From positions 1-64,000 of the forward strand of contig JBGTEJ010000055.1 in NCBI GenBank assembly GCA_041747855.1: a DNA stretch of 64,000 nucleotides, read 5' to 3'. A program made the translations under genes and the position numbers. The stretch is from ZC4RG35 sp041747855 (GTDB lineage: Bacteria; Actinomycetota; Acidimicrobiia; Spongiisociales; ZC4RG35). The notes under the pieces are model-generated. The model worked only from the letters and a program-made list of their open reading frames with translations, was not told where the DNA came from and did no database searches. Numbering within the stretch: position 1 is the first letter of the stretch; each line of letters starts with the position of its first letter. Shown piece by piece: positions 51,493 to 61,574 of this stretch.

Positions 51493-52823
51493 TCGGACCC
51501 CCCGAGAAGACGAAAGCTCGATCTCTCGACGTAGCGCCCGTTCACTTCGTCGACCCGGATCACGATTCCATCCGGCTCCAGGTGGACCTCATCGCCGACA
51601 ATTGGGGCGCGCCCTAGCTTGTGCCAGATGAGTCCGCTGACGGTGTCGACTTCTGCAGCTGGCAGCCCCAGACCAAATCGATCGTTGAGGACATCGAGCA
51701 GAACGTCACCGCGCACCGAGACCCGTCGCCCCGTCGTGCTGATCGGGTCGTCCTCGACGTCGAACTCGTCGTGGACTTCACCGAAGATCTCCTCAATAGC
51801 GTCCTCCAGGGTGATCAGACCGGCGACGGAGCCGTATTCGTTGATCACCAATGCGCAGTGTTGTGATTCCTCTCGCAGTCTGCGCCAAAGACCGGGGACC
51901 GTGAGAAACTCCGCCACCGACAGCACGGGGCGCGTGATCTCTGAGACCGTCGACTTCGGGGCTTGCTGGACCTGGTTGAAGAGGTCCCGCAGATGGACGA
52001 TGCCGACAACGTCCTCTCCCTGATCGTCGATCACAGGGAATCTCGAATGGGCACTGCCAGCCACCACGGAGAGGGCCTCCTCCACTGACATCGGGGCGTT
52101 CAAGGTGTCGAGTCGGAGACGGGGAGTCATGATCTCCCGCACCAAGCGCTCTTCGACGTTGAGGACACCGGCCAACATGTCTCTCTCTGACGCATCGATC
52201 AGTCCTCCCTCTGCGCTCGCCTGGTACAGACCAGCCAACTCTTCGGGAGAATGAACGTGGGCGTGGCTGTGGTCGATGCTGAGACGCAGGATTCTCATCA
52301 AGGCGAATGCCGAGCCGTTGAACACCTTGACCAAGGGAGTGAACACCCACTGGCTGACACGCATCGCTGGAAGTGTGGCGATTGCCAGTCGCTCGGGATA
52401 GCGAAGCGCAGCCGTTTTAGGAAGCAACTCGCCGAGTACGACCTGGACCCCGGTGATGGCGACCAAAACTATGAGTACGGCCACCGCCCGCCCCGCCGCC
52501 CCGAAGAAGGGCTCGAGGAGAGGAGTCAACGCTGCCTGCCCGTACGCACCGGCCACCAAACTGCTCAGGGTGATCCCGATCTGACAAGCGGCGACGTAGT
52601 TGTCGAGGAGTTTCGGATCCTTCAGGATTACCAATAGACGCCTGGCGCCGACGCTCCCGCCCGCAGCCGACTCCTGGACCCGCGATCGCCTCGATCCCAC
52701 GGTTGCGAACTCGGCCGCCACGTACAAGGCATTGACCGACACCATCACCAAGATCACCAGTACGGGGATGAGGACGCTCACAAGGGGAGCGGCCGCAGAG
52801 ATATCCGCCTGCTGGAACCGCAC
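51489..52823 (-). CDS. CNNM/CorC-family membrane protein (first of pair)
   Basis: 444 residues from GTG 52823 (GAGGG seven bases upstream). Same layout as its neighbour: VNALYVAAEFATVGSRRSRV, VVLGELLPKTAAL, then CBS pair and CorC_HlyC. The frame extends upstream to 52937 but would run into the divergent permease start. Two adjacent paralogues probably make a heteromer. Confidence 0.9.
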   Translation of the reverse strand: MRFQQADISAAAPLVSVLIPVLVILVMVSVNALYVAAEFATVGSRRSRVQESAAGGSVGARRLLVILKDPKLLDNYVAACQIGITLSSLVAGAYGQAALTPLLEPFFGAAGRAVAVLIVLVAITGVQVVLGELLPKTAALRYPERLAIATLPAMRVSQWVFTPLVKVFNGSAFALMRILRLSIDHSHAHVHSPEELAGLYQASAEGGLIDASERDMLAGVLNVEERLVREIMTPRLRLDTLNAPMSVEEALSVVAGSAHSRFPVIDDQGEDVVGIVHLRDLFNQVQQAPKSTVSEITRPVLSVAEFLTVPGLWRRLREESQHCALVINEYGSVAGLITLEDAIEEIFGEVHDEFDVEDDPISTTGRRVSVRGDVLLDVLNDRFGLGLPAAEVDTVSGLIWHKLGRAPIVGDEVHLEPDGIVIRVDEVNGRYVERSSFRLLGGSE

Positions 52824-52923
52824 CTGATCACCCTCTGGAGGGTACACGGTGCCTTGCTCAAGTGGTTGAGGTGGTCTTGATGCGACAGGGTGTCCCCCAC
52901 CAGTGGTTGAATGTGTCCAACTC

Positions 52924-54021
52924 ATGACTCCCGCCAACCCTGATACCGAGAGACATTCCCGGGAACAACGACTACGGGTCTGGGGTCAATCGTCTTGGGA
53001 CTTGTTACGGATTCTGGCTTTGGCCGCCGTCGCGGTGTGGTTGCTCTACCAGGTGAAGCTGGTGGTAATCCCTCTGATGCTCGGAGCTTTCGCCGCCAGC
53101 CTCGGCACACCACTGGTCGCCCGTCTGGATCGCCGCAGATGGCCACGCCTCCTGTCCACGTGGGTGGTTGGTTTGACGGTCGGGGGAGTCGCCTTCCTAG
53201 TCGGATGGTTCGTCGTCACCGAGATCCAGAGCGCAGCGGACCAGATGGCGGTCGCATTGGGAGAGGCTTGGGAGCAACTGCAGCTATGGCTCACGTCCGG
53301 CCCGTTCGGCGCGCAGATCCTCGAAGCAGTGGATCGGTTCCTGGAAGGTCTCGGTGAGGGTGATGGTGGCCTGGGTAGGTGGCTCACGGCCGGTCTCGGT
53401 ACAGTCACAGAAGCAATCGCCGGACTGGTTCTCACCGTCGTAGTCGCCTTCTTCATCGTAAAGGACGGGGACCGCTTCTGGGGGTGGGTCCTTTCCAAGG
53501 TCCGCCCCGATGACCGTGAACAGTTCGCCGAGGCCGGAGTCGCCGCCTGGGCAACTCTCCGACGCTACCTGTTCGGCACCTCGCTGGTCGGAGTGGTCAA
53601 CGCCACCGCGTTGGCTATCACCCTGCTCATCCTCGGGGTCCCATTGATCATCCCACTCGCCATCCTCATGTTCCTCGGCGCCTTCTTCCCACTGCTCGGG
53701 GCGCTGGCCTCGGGATCAGTGATCGCTCTGACCGTTCTCGCCACCAACGGACTCCGCGATGCGGTGATAGTCATCCTCGTGGTCATTGCCGTCCAACAGC
53801 TCGAGGGAGACCTCATATCCCCCATAGTCCTAGGCAAGACCATGGCCCTGCACCCGCTTCTGATTCTGTTCGGGGTGACAATCGGTTTCATAGTCGGGGG
53901 CCTGGTCGGGGCATTCGTCGCCGTGCCCTTCATCGCGATCGCCGCCCAGGTCACTCGCACCGTATACCCAGGGTTCCTGGAGACCGGTCGAGCCTCGACC
54001 ACACCACGTCGCCCTGCCTAG
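52924..54021 (+). CDS. AI-2E family permease
   Basis: 365 residues, about eight membrane segments. LIPLAILMFLGAFFPLLGALASG and VIVVQQLEGDLISP-like (VIAVQQLEGDLISPIVLG) are family signatures. Members include autoinducer exporters and Na+/H+ antiporters; the substrate here is unknown. Divergent from the CNNM pair. Confidence 0.9.
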   Translation: MTPANPDTERHSREQRLRVWGQSSWDLLRILALAAVAVWLLYQVKLVVIPLMLGAFAASLGTPLVARLDRRRWPRLLSTWVVGLTVGGVAFLVGWFVVTEIQSAADQMAVALGEAWEQLQLWLTSGPFGAQILEAVDRFLEGLGEGDGGLGRWLTAGLGTVTEAIAGLVLTVVVAFFIVKDGDRFWGWVLSKVRPDDREQFAEAGVAAWATLRRYLFGTSLVGVVNATALAITLLILGVPLIIPLAILMFLGAFFPLLGALASGSVIALTVLATNGLRDAVIVILVVIAVQQLEGDLISPIVLGKTMALHPLLILFGVTIGFIVGGLVGAFVAVPFIAIAAQVTRTVYPGFLETGRASTTPRRPA

Positions 54022-54056
54022 TCAGATCCCGGCTGTGGCGGTCCTACGATTGAAGG

Positions 54057-54910
54057 ATGTCTCGGGATCACTCAGCAGCGATCGAAGCCAACCGCAAGAA
54101 CTGGGATCAGAGAGCCCCTGTCCATGCGGCGTCGCAGACCTATGACCTCGACGGATTCGTGGCCGACCCAACGCGGATTTCCACGGTTGCAAAGGACGAT
54201 CTGGCGATCCTCCTGCCCCACTTACCGGAGGGATCGGTCGATGGTCTCGAGGTATTACATCTTCAATGTCACATCGGAACCGACACGCTGTCGTTGGCGC
54301 GACTGGGCGCCAAAGTCACCGGAGTCGACTTCTCGAGCGAGAGCCTGAAAGTGGCGAGAGATCTCGGCAGCAAAACTGGATTGGAGGCGACTTTCGTCGA
54401 GTCCGAAGTGTCCGGGCCCAAGAGGTGGTCGAGGGCCCCTTCGACCTGGTCTACACCAGCATCGGGACGATCGGGTGGCTCCCATATCCACTGGTGGCAT
54501 GGGCCAAAACCATCGACGCCCTGCTCAAACCGGGCGGGACCTTCTTCATTCGCGACGGTCACCCTATGCTCTTCTCAATTGACGTGGACAACCAGGATGG
54601 ACTCGTAATCGGCTACCCCTATTTCCCCACGGGTGAACCCATCGCATAGGACGAGCCAGGGACCTACACCGACGGCGACCACTCCGGAATCACCGACATT
54701 CGGACCTACGAGAGTGAGCACCCCATCAGCGAGATCATCACCGCCCTCCTGGAAGTCGGGCTCACATTGGTCCACTTTGGAGAGCGTCAGGACCTGCCAT
54801 GGGAGGCCCTACCCCAGATGATCGAAGAGAATGATCGATTCGTCCTTCCCCCCGACGAGCGGGATCTTCTTCCCCTGGCCTTCTCACTGGTGGCGCGAAA
54901 GCCTGGCTGA
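54057..54910 (+). pseudogene. SAM-dependent methyltransferase, broken by a frameshift and a stop
   Basis: ATG 54057 opens a class I methyltransferase: LEVLHLQCHIGTDTLSLARLGAKVTGVDFS is motif I. Near 54412 the similarity moves to another frame (AQEVVEGPFDLVYTSIGTIGWLPY, LKPGGTFFIRDGHPM). A TAG at 54647-54649 interrupts this frame, which then continues with family-like sequence (EPGTYTDGDHSG) to 54910. At least two lesions, so decay or assembly error. Confidence 0.78.
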
Positions 54911-54917
54911 CACGGCG

Positions 54918-55664
54918 TCAGGAGATACGGGCCCGGTAAACGTGTGTGGTATACGGGAGGTCGATGATCCCTCTATCGGACAAGCCGGGCAATGAGGTGA
55001 ACAACTCCGCCAACTCCGACTCGATCCGCAATCGGGTATCCACGTCGGCGGTGATCACGTAGCTGCGCGATCTCGCCATCTCCAGCAGATCGGTTGCGGA
55101 CATGACACGGACCCACTCGAACGTGGCCTCCTCAACAGGTCCAAAGGGGTCTCCGATGACGACCCCATCGTCGGCGATCAGTTTCTCGGCTGCACTGTTC
55201 TTCATGATCCCCGAAATCCTGCGGACCCAGGGAGTGGTCTCATCCCGAATGTTCCATATGAGACCGATCGTCCCACCCGGTCGCAGCACCCTGGCCGCCT
55301 CCGCCGAAGCGGTCACGGGGTCGACCCAGTGCCACATCTGACCCCCGACAACCGCATCAGCACTGGCGTCCGGCAAGGGCAAGCTCTCGGCTGTCCCCGG
55401 ATATACCGCGATGTTGGGATTCTGTTCGCTGAGCTTGGCAAGCATCTCAGGATCAGGGTCGATACCTATGACCTCCCTACCGGTGGCCGCGACCACACGG
55501 GTCAGCTTGCCGGTTCCAGCGCCAATGTCGACTACTGTCCCGCTCTCCGCCACACCCTCGAGCATCCAAACAACAGCTTCGACCGGATAGTCGGGTCGGC
55601 CCCGCTCGTAGCTGCCTGCCTCACGTCCGAAGGATGTCGCCAAACCTTCACGATCAGAATCCAT
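54918..55664 (-). CDS. Class I SAM-dependent methyltransferase
   Basis: 248 residues from ATG 55664. VVDIGAGTGKLTRVVAATGREVIGIDPD is motif I, SLPLPDASADAVVGGQMWHW motif II/III and LRPGGTIGLIWNIRDE motif IV. FGREAGSYERGRPDYP at the start is typical of small-molecule methylases of this group. Ribosome site weak; TATTCT lies close upstream, so the mRNA may be leaderless. Convergent with the broken methyltransferase. Confidence 0.88.
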   Translation of the reverse strand: MDSDREGLATSFGREAGSYERGRPDYPVEAVVWMLEGVAESGTVVDIGAGTGKLTRVVAATGREVIGIDPDPEMLAKLSEQNPNIAVYPGTAESLPLPDASADAVVGGQMWHWVDPVTASAEAARVLRPGGTIGLIWNIRDETTPWVRRISGIMKNSAAEKLIADDGVVIGDPFGPVEEATFEWVRVMSATDLLEMARSRSYVITADVDTRLRIESELAELFTSLPGLSDRGIIDLPYTTHVYRARIS

Positions 55665-55684
55665 CCCAACAGAATATTGGTGTC

Positions 55685-56917
55685 TCAGGGGGCTGGAGGC
55701 ACTCCCGTGATGATCCGCGCCCCCCGGCGAAACGTCAGATAACTCCATGCCCAGGAGAGCAGGACCAGCAGACGGTTGCGAAATCCGATCAGGTAGAAGA
55801 TGTGGACCACCAACCAGGCGGCCCAGGCAAGGAACCCACCGAATCGCAACCAACCAAAATCCGCAACCCCTTTAGCCCTTCCTATGGTGGCCAGGGACCC
55901 CTTGTTCCGGTATCGAAACGGTGTCCTCTCTTCCCCGGTCAGGTCGGAGCTGATCATCTTCGCGGTGTGTCTTCCCATCTGGATCGCGGCCGGAGCTACT
56001 CCAGGCACCCCAGGAACCATGGCGAGGTCTCCGATCACGAAGATGTTCCGGGATTCGGGGAGGGATAGGTCGGATCCGACTACTACCCGACCGTTCCTGT
56101 CGGTCTCGGCACCCAAACCGGCTCCCAACGGTGAGGCCTGAACACCCGCCGCCCACAGCACAGTGGCGGCATCGATCCGGGTACCGCTATTCAGCGTCAC
56201 ACCGTCCTCGTCAACAACCGATACGACGTCTCCCGTAATCACCTCAACACCCATTCCCTCCAACTGGCTTCGGGCGCTGAGCGACAACGCCTCCGGATAT
56301 ACGGGGAGCACATGGGAAGCACCCTCGATGAGGATCACCCGTGCCTTGGTGGGGTCCACGGCCCGGAACTCCCGACCCATCGCATGAACCGCTATTTCGA
56401 CCAGGGCACCGGCCAGCTCGACCCCGGTCGGGCCTGCTCCCACCACCACGAACGTGAGCAGTTGACCGGCCCGTTCCGGGTATCTCTCAGCCTGCTCGAA
56501 AGCGCTGAGAATCCGTTGCCGCATCAGGATCGCGTCCTCGAGTGTCTTCAAGCCAGGGGCAAGCTCCTCCCATTGTTCCTGTCCGAAGTACGAGTGGGTA
56601 GCACCGGCCGCCACCACCAGGTAGTCGAACCCGACCTCTTCACCACCGTCGAGATGGACCAAGCGTCGTTCCGGATTGACGCCGGTGACATCGGCAAGGA
56701 GGACCCGGGACACGTTCATCTGTCTCCGAAACACCGAACGGATCGGATAGGCGATGTCGCTCGGATTGATGGCCGCAGTCGCCACCTGATAGAGCAGCGG
56801 CTGGAACAGATGGAAGTTGCGTCGATCGATGATCGTTATCTCGACCGGTACCCGGCGGAGACTCTTGGCCGCGTTCAGCCCGGCGAACCCGGCCCCAACG
56901 ATGACAACACGGGTCAT
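55685..56917 (-). CDS. ndh: Type II NADH dehydrogenase (NDH-2)
   Basis: 410 residues. FAD motif VVIVGAGFAGLNAAKSL, NADH motif VVVGAGPTGVELAGAL, quinone-site region and IFVIGDLAMVPG. C-terminal hydrophobic/amphipathic helices (AWAAWLVVHIFYLIG) anchor it to the membrane. It passes electrons from NADH to quinone without pumping protons. Overlaps the rdgB stop by four bases. Confidence 0.94.
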   Translation of the reverse strand: MTRVVIVGAGFAGLNAAKSLRRVPVEITIIDRRNFHLFQPLLYQVATAAINPSDIAYPIRSVFRRQMNVSRVLLADVTGVNPERRLVHLDGGEEVGFDYLVVAAGATHSYFGQEQWEELAPGLKTLEDAILMRQRILSAFEQAERYPERAGQLLTFVVVGAGPTGVELAGALVEIAVHAMGREFRAVDPTKARVILIEGASHVLPVYPEALSLSARSQLEGMGVEVITGDVVSVVDEDGVTLNSGTRIDAATVLWAAGVQASPLGAGLGAETDRNGRVVVGSDLSLPESRNIFVIGDLAMVPGVPGVAPAAIQMGRHTAKMISSDLTGEERTPFRYRNKGSLATIGRAKGVADFGWLRFGGFLAWAAWLVVHIFYLIGFRNRLLVLLSWAWSYLTFRRGARIITGVPPAP

Positions 56918-57519
56918 GGTACGAGCCGCTCCAGGGGTACTGGGTCCGCACCCAAGCCCCTTGCCAATGCCCTGAGGGCGAGCGAACGATGCGAAAGCGA
57001 GTTCTTCTCGGCGGCGCTCATCTCGGCCAGGGTCCTCCCGTTGACGTCGAACACCGGGTCATATCCGAAGCCGCCATCACCCCGAGATTCCAGTGCGATC
57101 GATCCTTCAACCGAGCCTTCAGCGGTGAACTCGAGCCCATCCGGAAAGACGAGGGCAACCACGGTCCTGAAGCGGGCCCGTCTGTCCTGGACTCCATCGA
57201 GCCGCTCCAGCAGGAGGTTCACATTGTCTTGGTAAGTGGCATCCTCCCCGGCGAAACGTGCCGAATGAACACCTGGGGCACCGTCCAATGCCGCCACTTC
57301 GAGACCGGTATCGTCAGCGATCGCGGGTAGCCCGGTTGCATCCACAACCGCCCGTGCCTTGAGGAGCGAGTTGGCCTCGAGGGTTGCACCCACTTCTTCC
57401 ACATCCTGCCAGTCGAGACCCTTGACCACCTCGGCAACGAGACCGGTCCCGGAAAGAACAGCCTCGATCTCAAGGATCTTGTCCTGGTTCTTGGTGGCCA
57501 GGACGAGACGGGGAATCAC
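56914..57519 (-). CDS. rdgB: XTP/dITP pyrophosphatase (RdgB/HAM1)
   Basis: 201 residues. LVLATKNQDKILEI, ADDTGLEVAALDGAPGVHSARFAG and GGFGYDPVF are diagnostic. It removes inosine and xanthosine triphosphates. Middle gene of rph-rdgB-ndh, overlapping both neighbours by four bases. Confidence 0.96.
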   Translation of the reverse strand: MIPRLVLATKNQDKILEIEAVLSGTGLVAEVVKGLDWQDVEEVGATLEANSLLKARAVVDATGLPAIADDTGLEVAALDGAPGVHSARFAGEDATYQDNVNLLLERLDGVQDRRARFRTVVALVFPDGLEFTAEGSVEGSIALESRGDGGFGYDPVFDVNGRTLAEMSAAEKNSLSHRSLALRALARGLGADPVPLERLVP

Positions 57520-58217
57520 GACTCGACCGCCCTCCGTTGCAGATCGTGGAGCTCGGTGATGCCCTGGGCTGCGAGGTCGAGAAGCCCATCGAGCTCCTCT
57601 CTGGTGAAGGGGGCGCCCTCTGCGGTGCCCTGGACTTCGACCAGCAGTCCCCTACCAGTCATCACCACATTCATATCCACCTCGGCGGCGACATCCTTGT
57701 CGTAGTCCAGGTCGAGCCAGGCAACACCGTCGACGATCCCGACAGAAACGGCTGCTATCTCGTCGATGATCGGACTCCTCTCCAGGACCCCACGGCTGAC
57801 GGCGTCCGTGAGAGCCTGATGCATCGCCACCCAGGCGCCGGTCACGGCTGCAGTTCGCGTCCCACCATCTGCCTCTATCACGTCGCAGTCGACCCGGACC
57901 AATTGCTCGCCAAGGGCACTCAGATTGACCCCGGCGCGGAGAGCCCGGCCGATCAAGCGTGATATCTCTTTCGCCCTGCCGCCCGTGTAGTCGTCGCGGC
58001 GAATCCGCTCACTCGAAGACCCGGGCAACATGCCGTACTCAGCAGTCACCCATCCCTTGCCGCCACCCAACATCCACCGTGGGACGGTGTCCTCGAGCGT
58101 CGCGGTACAGAGAACCCGGGTGCGGCCCATGGCGATCAGCACCGATCCTGGTGTGGCCTCGGTGAACCCGAGTTCCATGCTGACAGGTCTGAGTTCATCG
58201 GGTGAGCGATCGGTCAT
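57516..58217 (-). CDS. rph: Ribonuclease PH
   Basis: 233 residues. GRTRVLCTATLEDTVPRW, GGRAKEISRLIGRALR and DCDVIEADGGTRTAAVTGA are family motifs. It trims tRNA 3' ends by phosphorolysis. rph-rdgB is a conserved pair. Confidence 0.97.
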   Translation of the reverse strand: MTDRSPDELRPVSMELGFTEATPGSVLIAMGRTRVLCTATLEDTVPRWMLGGGKGWVTAEYGMLPGSSSERIRRDDYTGGRAKEISRLIGRALRAGVNLSALGEQLVRVDCDVIEADGGTRTAAVTGAWVAMHQALTDAVSRGVLERSPIIDEIAAVSVGIVDGVAWLDLDYDKDVAAEVDMNVVMTGRGLLVEVQGTAEGAPFTREELDGLLDLAAQGITELHDLQRRAVES

Positions 58218-58235
58218 GATCCCAACGGTACCGGC

Positions 58236-58979
58236 CTAGACCTCGAAGCTGGTACCTGGTGTGGCGAAGGCGACAGGACGCCCGAAGGCGACTTCGGCCT
58301 CATGGACCGAAAGGGCTACGTCCAGGTATGGGGGGATGTGGGTCAGAACGAGTCGTCCCACACCGAGTTGGCGGGCGACGTCGCCGGCCTCTTCGGCGCT
58401 CATGTGCATCGGATACTCCGGGTTCTTGGTCGACTCCTGGTAGGCGGCCTCAGCGACCAGCACATCCACTCCCCTGGCAAGCTCATGCCATTCCCCTTCA
58501 GGCCCAGTGTCGCCGGTGTAGAACAGGCTCCGGTTGTTCACCTCCCACCGGCTTCCGACGGTCGGGACCGAGTGGTTCATGGTGGTGAACTCGACCGCTA
58601 CTTCTCCAATGGTGATGCGATCTCCTCCATCCACTGGAGTGAAGTCGAAGGTCTCTTCGAGGACCGAGCCTTGGCCCTTGTCCACAAAGCCGCTCACACG
58701 ATCCCACACCGACTGCGGACCGAACACCGCGACGCCGGTACGAGGGTCCGGTCGGTAGGTCCAGGCGTGGAAGGCGGTGAAGAGGTCGGTGCAGTGGTCG
58801 GGATGCTGGTGTGAGATGACGATGGCATCGACCATGTCGGGGTCTACCGGCAACGCCACGTAAGTCCCGGGGCCGGCATCACACCAGACACGAGTCGTCC
58901 CCTGCTCGATCAGCAAGCCAGCACCGGGTCGGCCAGGCGCGGGAAACGTCCCGGAGGAGCCGATCACATGAACCCTCAC
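58236..58979 (-). CDS. Metallo-beta-lactamase fold hydrolase (RNase Z-like)
   Basis: 247 residues. ISHQHPDHCTDLF is the HxHxDH motif with Gln in place of the second residue, so metal ligands His, His, Asp, His are kept. MNHSVPTVG, FYTGDTGP and LTHIPPYLD complete the sites. Similar proteins sit upstream of rph in actinobacteria; they may process tRNA or cyclic nucleotides. Confidence 0.88.
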   Translation of the reverse strand: MRVHVIGSSGTFPAPGRPGAGLLIEQGTTRVWCDAGPGTYVALPVDPDMVDAIVISHQHPDHCTDLFTAFHAWTYRPDPRTGVAVFGPQSVWDRVSGFVDKGQGSVLEETFDFTPVDGGDRITIGEVAVEFTTMNHSVPTVGSRWEVNNRSLFYTGDTGPEGEWHELARGVDVLVAEAAYQESTKNPEYPMHMSAEEAGDVARQLGVGRLVLTHIPPYLDVALSVHEAEVAFGRPVAFATPGTSFEV

Positions 58980-59044
58980 GGGGTCACCCTACCGGTCGAC
59001 AAGCCGGAGTCGAAGTATCAGGGCAAGCGTGCGAGCCAGGTTTC

Positions 59045-59464
59045 ATGGTGGTGATCGGCGGACGATACCCTCAGCAAGTGACGTCGAACACCCCCAGGTC
59101 GGTCGCTATCGGACGCGCCTTTCGCCGTCGCTGCCCCAACTGTGGAACGAAGGCGTTCCGCACGTGGTTCACCATGTTCGAAGTCTGCCCGGGGTGTCGG
59201 CTGAGGTTCGAAAGGGAGCCGGGTTACTGGGTGGGTGCCGTCACCATCAACACGACGGTCACCTTCGCCTCTTTTGCCGGACTGTTCGTGGCGATGACGA
59301 TCCTCGCCTGGCCAGACCCGCCCTGGGGCCTGATCATGGCGGTGGTAGTGGGGGTCAATGTCCTACTGCCCGTGTTCTTCTATCCGATCTCGAAGACTCT
59401 GTGGGCGGCGTTGGAGCACTCATGGCATCCTCTCGAACCGGAAGAGTTCCAGTTGGGTCGATAA
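59045..59464 (+). CDS. DUF983-like zinc-ribbon membrane protein
   Basis: 139 residues. Zinc ribbon RCPNCGTKAFRTWF...CPGCRLRFEREPGYWVGA, then two membrane helices. ATG 59045 or GTG 59078. Function unknown. Its stop lies three bases from the convergent acyl-CoA dehydrogenase stop. Confidence 0.85.
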   Translation: MVVIGGRYPQQVTSNTPRSVAIGRAFRRRCPNCGTKAFRTWFTMFEVCPGCRLRFEREPGYWVGAVTINTTVTFASFAGLFVAMTILAWPDPPWGLIMAVVVGVNVLLPVFFYPISKTLWAALEHSWHPLEPEEFQLGR

Positions 59465-59467
59465 CGG

Positions 59468-60610
59468 TCAGAGTCTCTTGGCCACCTCGTCGAGCATGAC
59501 CTCGGTGGCCCCACCGCCGATCGAGTTGATCCGCACATCGCGATACATCCGTTCGATGGCGGTCTCGGCGACATAACCCATCCCGCCATGGAACTGGACA
59601 CAGTCGTAGAGGACACGGTTGGTGAGCTCACCCACCAGTGCCTTCACCTCCGACACTTCGCGGACGGCGTCCATCCCCTCGTCGAGCATCCACGCCGTCT
59701 TGTAAACGAACTCACGGGCGGCGTCTACTTCGGCCTGCCGCATCGCCATCCTCTGGCGTATCGCCTGCTTCTCCCAGAGCGGCGCCCCGAATGCGTGACG
59801 GTTCTTGACGTAGTCGAGGGTCAGTTCGAGGGCCTTTTGGCACTCGCCGATTGAGGCCGCCATGATCGCCAGCCTCTCGTTCTGGAAGTTCTCCATGATG
59901 TAGTAGAAACCGCGGTTGACCTCACCGATCAGATGGTCGTCACCAACCCAGGTGTTGTCGAGGACCAGTTCGGCAGTGTTGGAGGCATGCCAACCCATCT
60001 TCTTGAGGGAGCGGCTGGCAGTGAACCCGTCGGTCCCCTTCTCGACGGCGAACACCGAAAGACCCCGAGACGCTTTGGTATCGGAATCAGTACGCGCCGC
60101 GATGAACACGATGTCGGCGAAGCCACCGTTGGTGATGAACATCTTGGTCCCGTTGAGACGCCATCCGTCGCCGTCGCGACGCGCACTGGTGCGGAGACCG
60201 GCGACGTCGGAACCTGCGTCGGGTTCTGTCACTCCTATGGCCGTGATCAACTCACCGGAGACACATGCGGGCAGCCACTTCTCCTTCTGATCCTGTGAGC
60301 CAAAACGGTTCAGGTAGGGAATGGCGAGGTCGGTGTGAACCAGGACGGTGATTGCAGTACCGCCCGACGTCGACCGCCCCAACTCCTCGGCGAACACCAC
60401 GGTGGCGATGTGCCCGAGCCCTATGCCCCCATACTCCTCCGGCACCCTGAGACCGAAGAATCCCAACTTGCCCATCTCGTCGAGCAGAGATCGGGGGACC
60501 TGTCCTTCGGCCTCCCACTCCTCGACGTTCGGGACGATCTCACGCTCGACGAACTCCCTGACCGAGTTCCGGATCGCCTCGAGATCACTATCGACGTAAA
60601 CCGACCTCAC
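59468..60610 (-). CDS. Acyl-CoA dehydrogenase
   Basis: 380 residues. ITAIGVTEPDAGSDVAGL and GTKMFITNGGFADI are the ACAD signatures, FAD-binding segments QAIRQRMAMRQAE and VQFHGGMGYVAETAIERMYRD. The catalytic base region is Tyr-rich (near IERMYRD). It is coupled (four-base overlap) to HMG-CoA lyase, suggesting isovaleryl-CoA or related branched acyl-CoA oxidation. Confidence 0.95.
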   Translation of the reverse strand: MRSVYVDSDLEAIRNSVREFVEREIVPNVEEWEAEGQVPRSLLDEMGKLGFFGLRVPEEYGGIGLGHIATVVFAEELGRSTSGGTAITVLVHTDLAIPYLNRFGSQDQKEKWLPACVSGELITAIGVTEPDAGSDVAGLRTSARRDGDGWRLNGTKMFITNGGFADIVFIAARTDSDTKASRGLSVFAVEKGTDGFTASRSLKKMGWHASNTAELVLDNTWVGDDHLIGEVNRGFYYIMENFQNERLAIMAASIGECQKALELTLDYVKNRHAFGAPLWEKQAIRQRMAMRQAEVDAAREFVYKTAWMLDEGMDAVREVSEVKALVGELTNRVLYDCVQFHGGMGYVAETAIERMYRDVRINSIGGGATEVMLDEVAKRL

Positions 60611-61512
60611 GTTTCCTCCTCCGACGCCAGCATGGCCCTACCTGCCTTGCTGTTGTAGGTCAGATTGTGATCGGTGCAGAACCGTTCGGCCACCCGGGCC
60701 ACGGCCAGACCGTCGACATCATGCTCGATTCCGAGGCCGTCGAGGAGATAGACGATGTCTTCGGTGGCGACGTTGCCGGTGGCCCCGGGGGCGTATGGGC
60801 ACCCTCCGAGACCTCCGGCGGAGGAGTCCATTCGCATCACCCCATGGTCGAGGGCGGTCATAGTGTTGGCGATGGCCTGTCCGTAGGTGTCATGGAAATG
60901 GACTCCGAGTTGTTCGACCGGCACAGAGTCGAGCACCTCGCCGAGGAGGCGCTCGACATGATACGGGGTTGCCTTCCCGATGGTCTCCCCCAGATAGACA
61001 TAGTCGACACCCCACTCCAGCAACGTCTCGCAGAGGTGAGCCACCCAGTCGGGGTCCTGCTCGCCTTCGAAGGGGCAATGGGTGGCGGTGGACACATACC
61101 CGCGGAAGGTGATACCTCCCGGGGCCTCGGTGAGGATCCGTCTGATCCGATGCATCGACTCGTCGACGGTGGCGTTGATGTTCCGTTGGCTGAAGGTCTC
61201 CGATGCCGACGTGATCACACCGAAGTGGGTGAGTCCTGCGGCGAGGCCTCCCTCGAGACCCTGCATATTGGGCACAAGGCCGCCGAGCGTCACACCTTGA
61301 GCCTTCACCGCGGCGACCACCTCGGCCCCGTCTGCCATCTGGGGCACCCATTTCGGACTGACAAAGGACACCGCATCGAACTCCCTGAGTCCGGCGTCAG
61401 CCAGGTCGTCGATGAGACGGGCCTTCGCCTCGGTGGGAATGAAGACTCCCAGGGACTGAAGTCCGTCTCGCGAGGAAGATTCGGTTATCGAAACCCTCTC
61501 CGGAAGATTCAC
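60607..61512 (-). CDS. Hydroxymethylglutaryl-CoA lyase
   Basis: 301 residues from GTG 61512. SITESSSRDGLQSLGVFIPTEAK is the DRE-TIM metal/active-site strand (E-x-S-x-RDGLQ), FVSPKWVPQM follows, and GLGGCPYAPGATGNVATED holds the catalytic Cys. It splits HMG-CoA into acetyl-CoA and acetoacetate, the last step of leucine breakdown. The frame is open to 61566 but the family starts near 61512. Confidence 0.93.
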   Translation of the reverse strand: MNLPERVSITESSSRDGLQSLGVFIPTEAKARLIDDLADAGLREFDAVSFVSPKWVPQMADGAEVVAAVKAQGVTLGGLVPNMQGLEGGLAAGLTHFGVITSASETFSQRNINATVDESMHRIRRILTEAPGGITFRGYVSTATHCPFEGEQDPDWVAHLCETLLEWGVDYVYLGETIGKATPYHVERLLGEVLDSVPVEQLGVHFHDTYGQAIANTMTALDHGVMRMDSSAGGLGGCPYAPGATGNVATEDIVYLLDGLGIEHDVDGLAVARVAERFCTDHNLTYNSKAGRAMLASEEET

Positions 61513-61574
61513 AACGCCAACGGTACCCGGCGCCGGGCACTTGGTACGGGGACTCCGACCTACCATCCTCGGCG

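Noticed and set aside
54647..54649. Pyrrolysine or other recoding at the in-frame TAG
   Set aside because: The same gene also has a frameshift, and other genes use TAG as a normal stop, so decay or sequence error is simpler.
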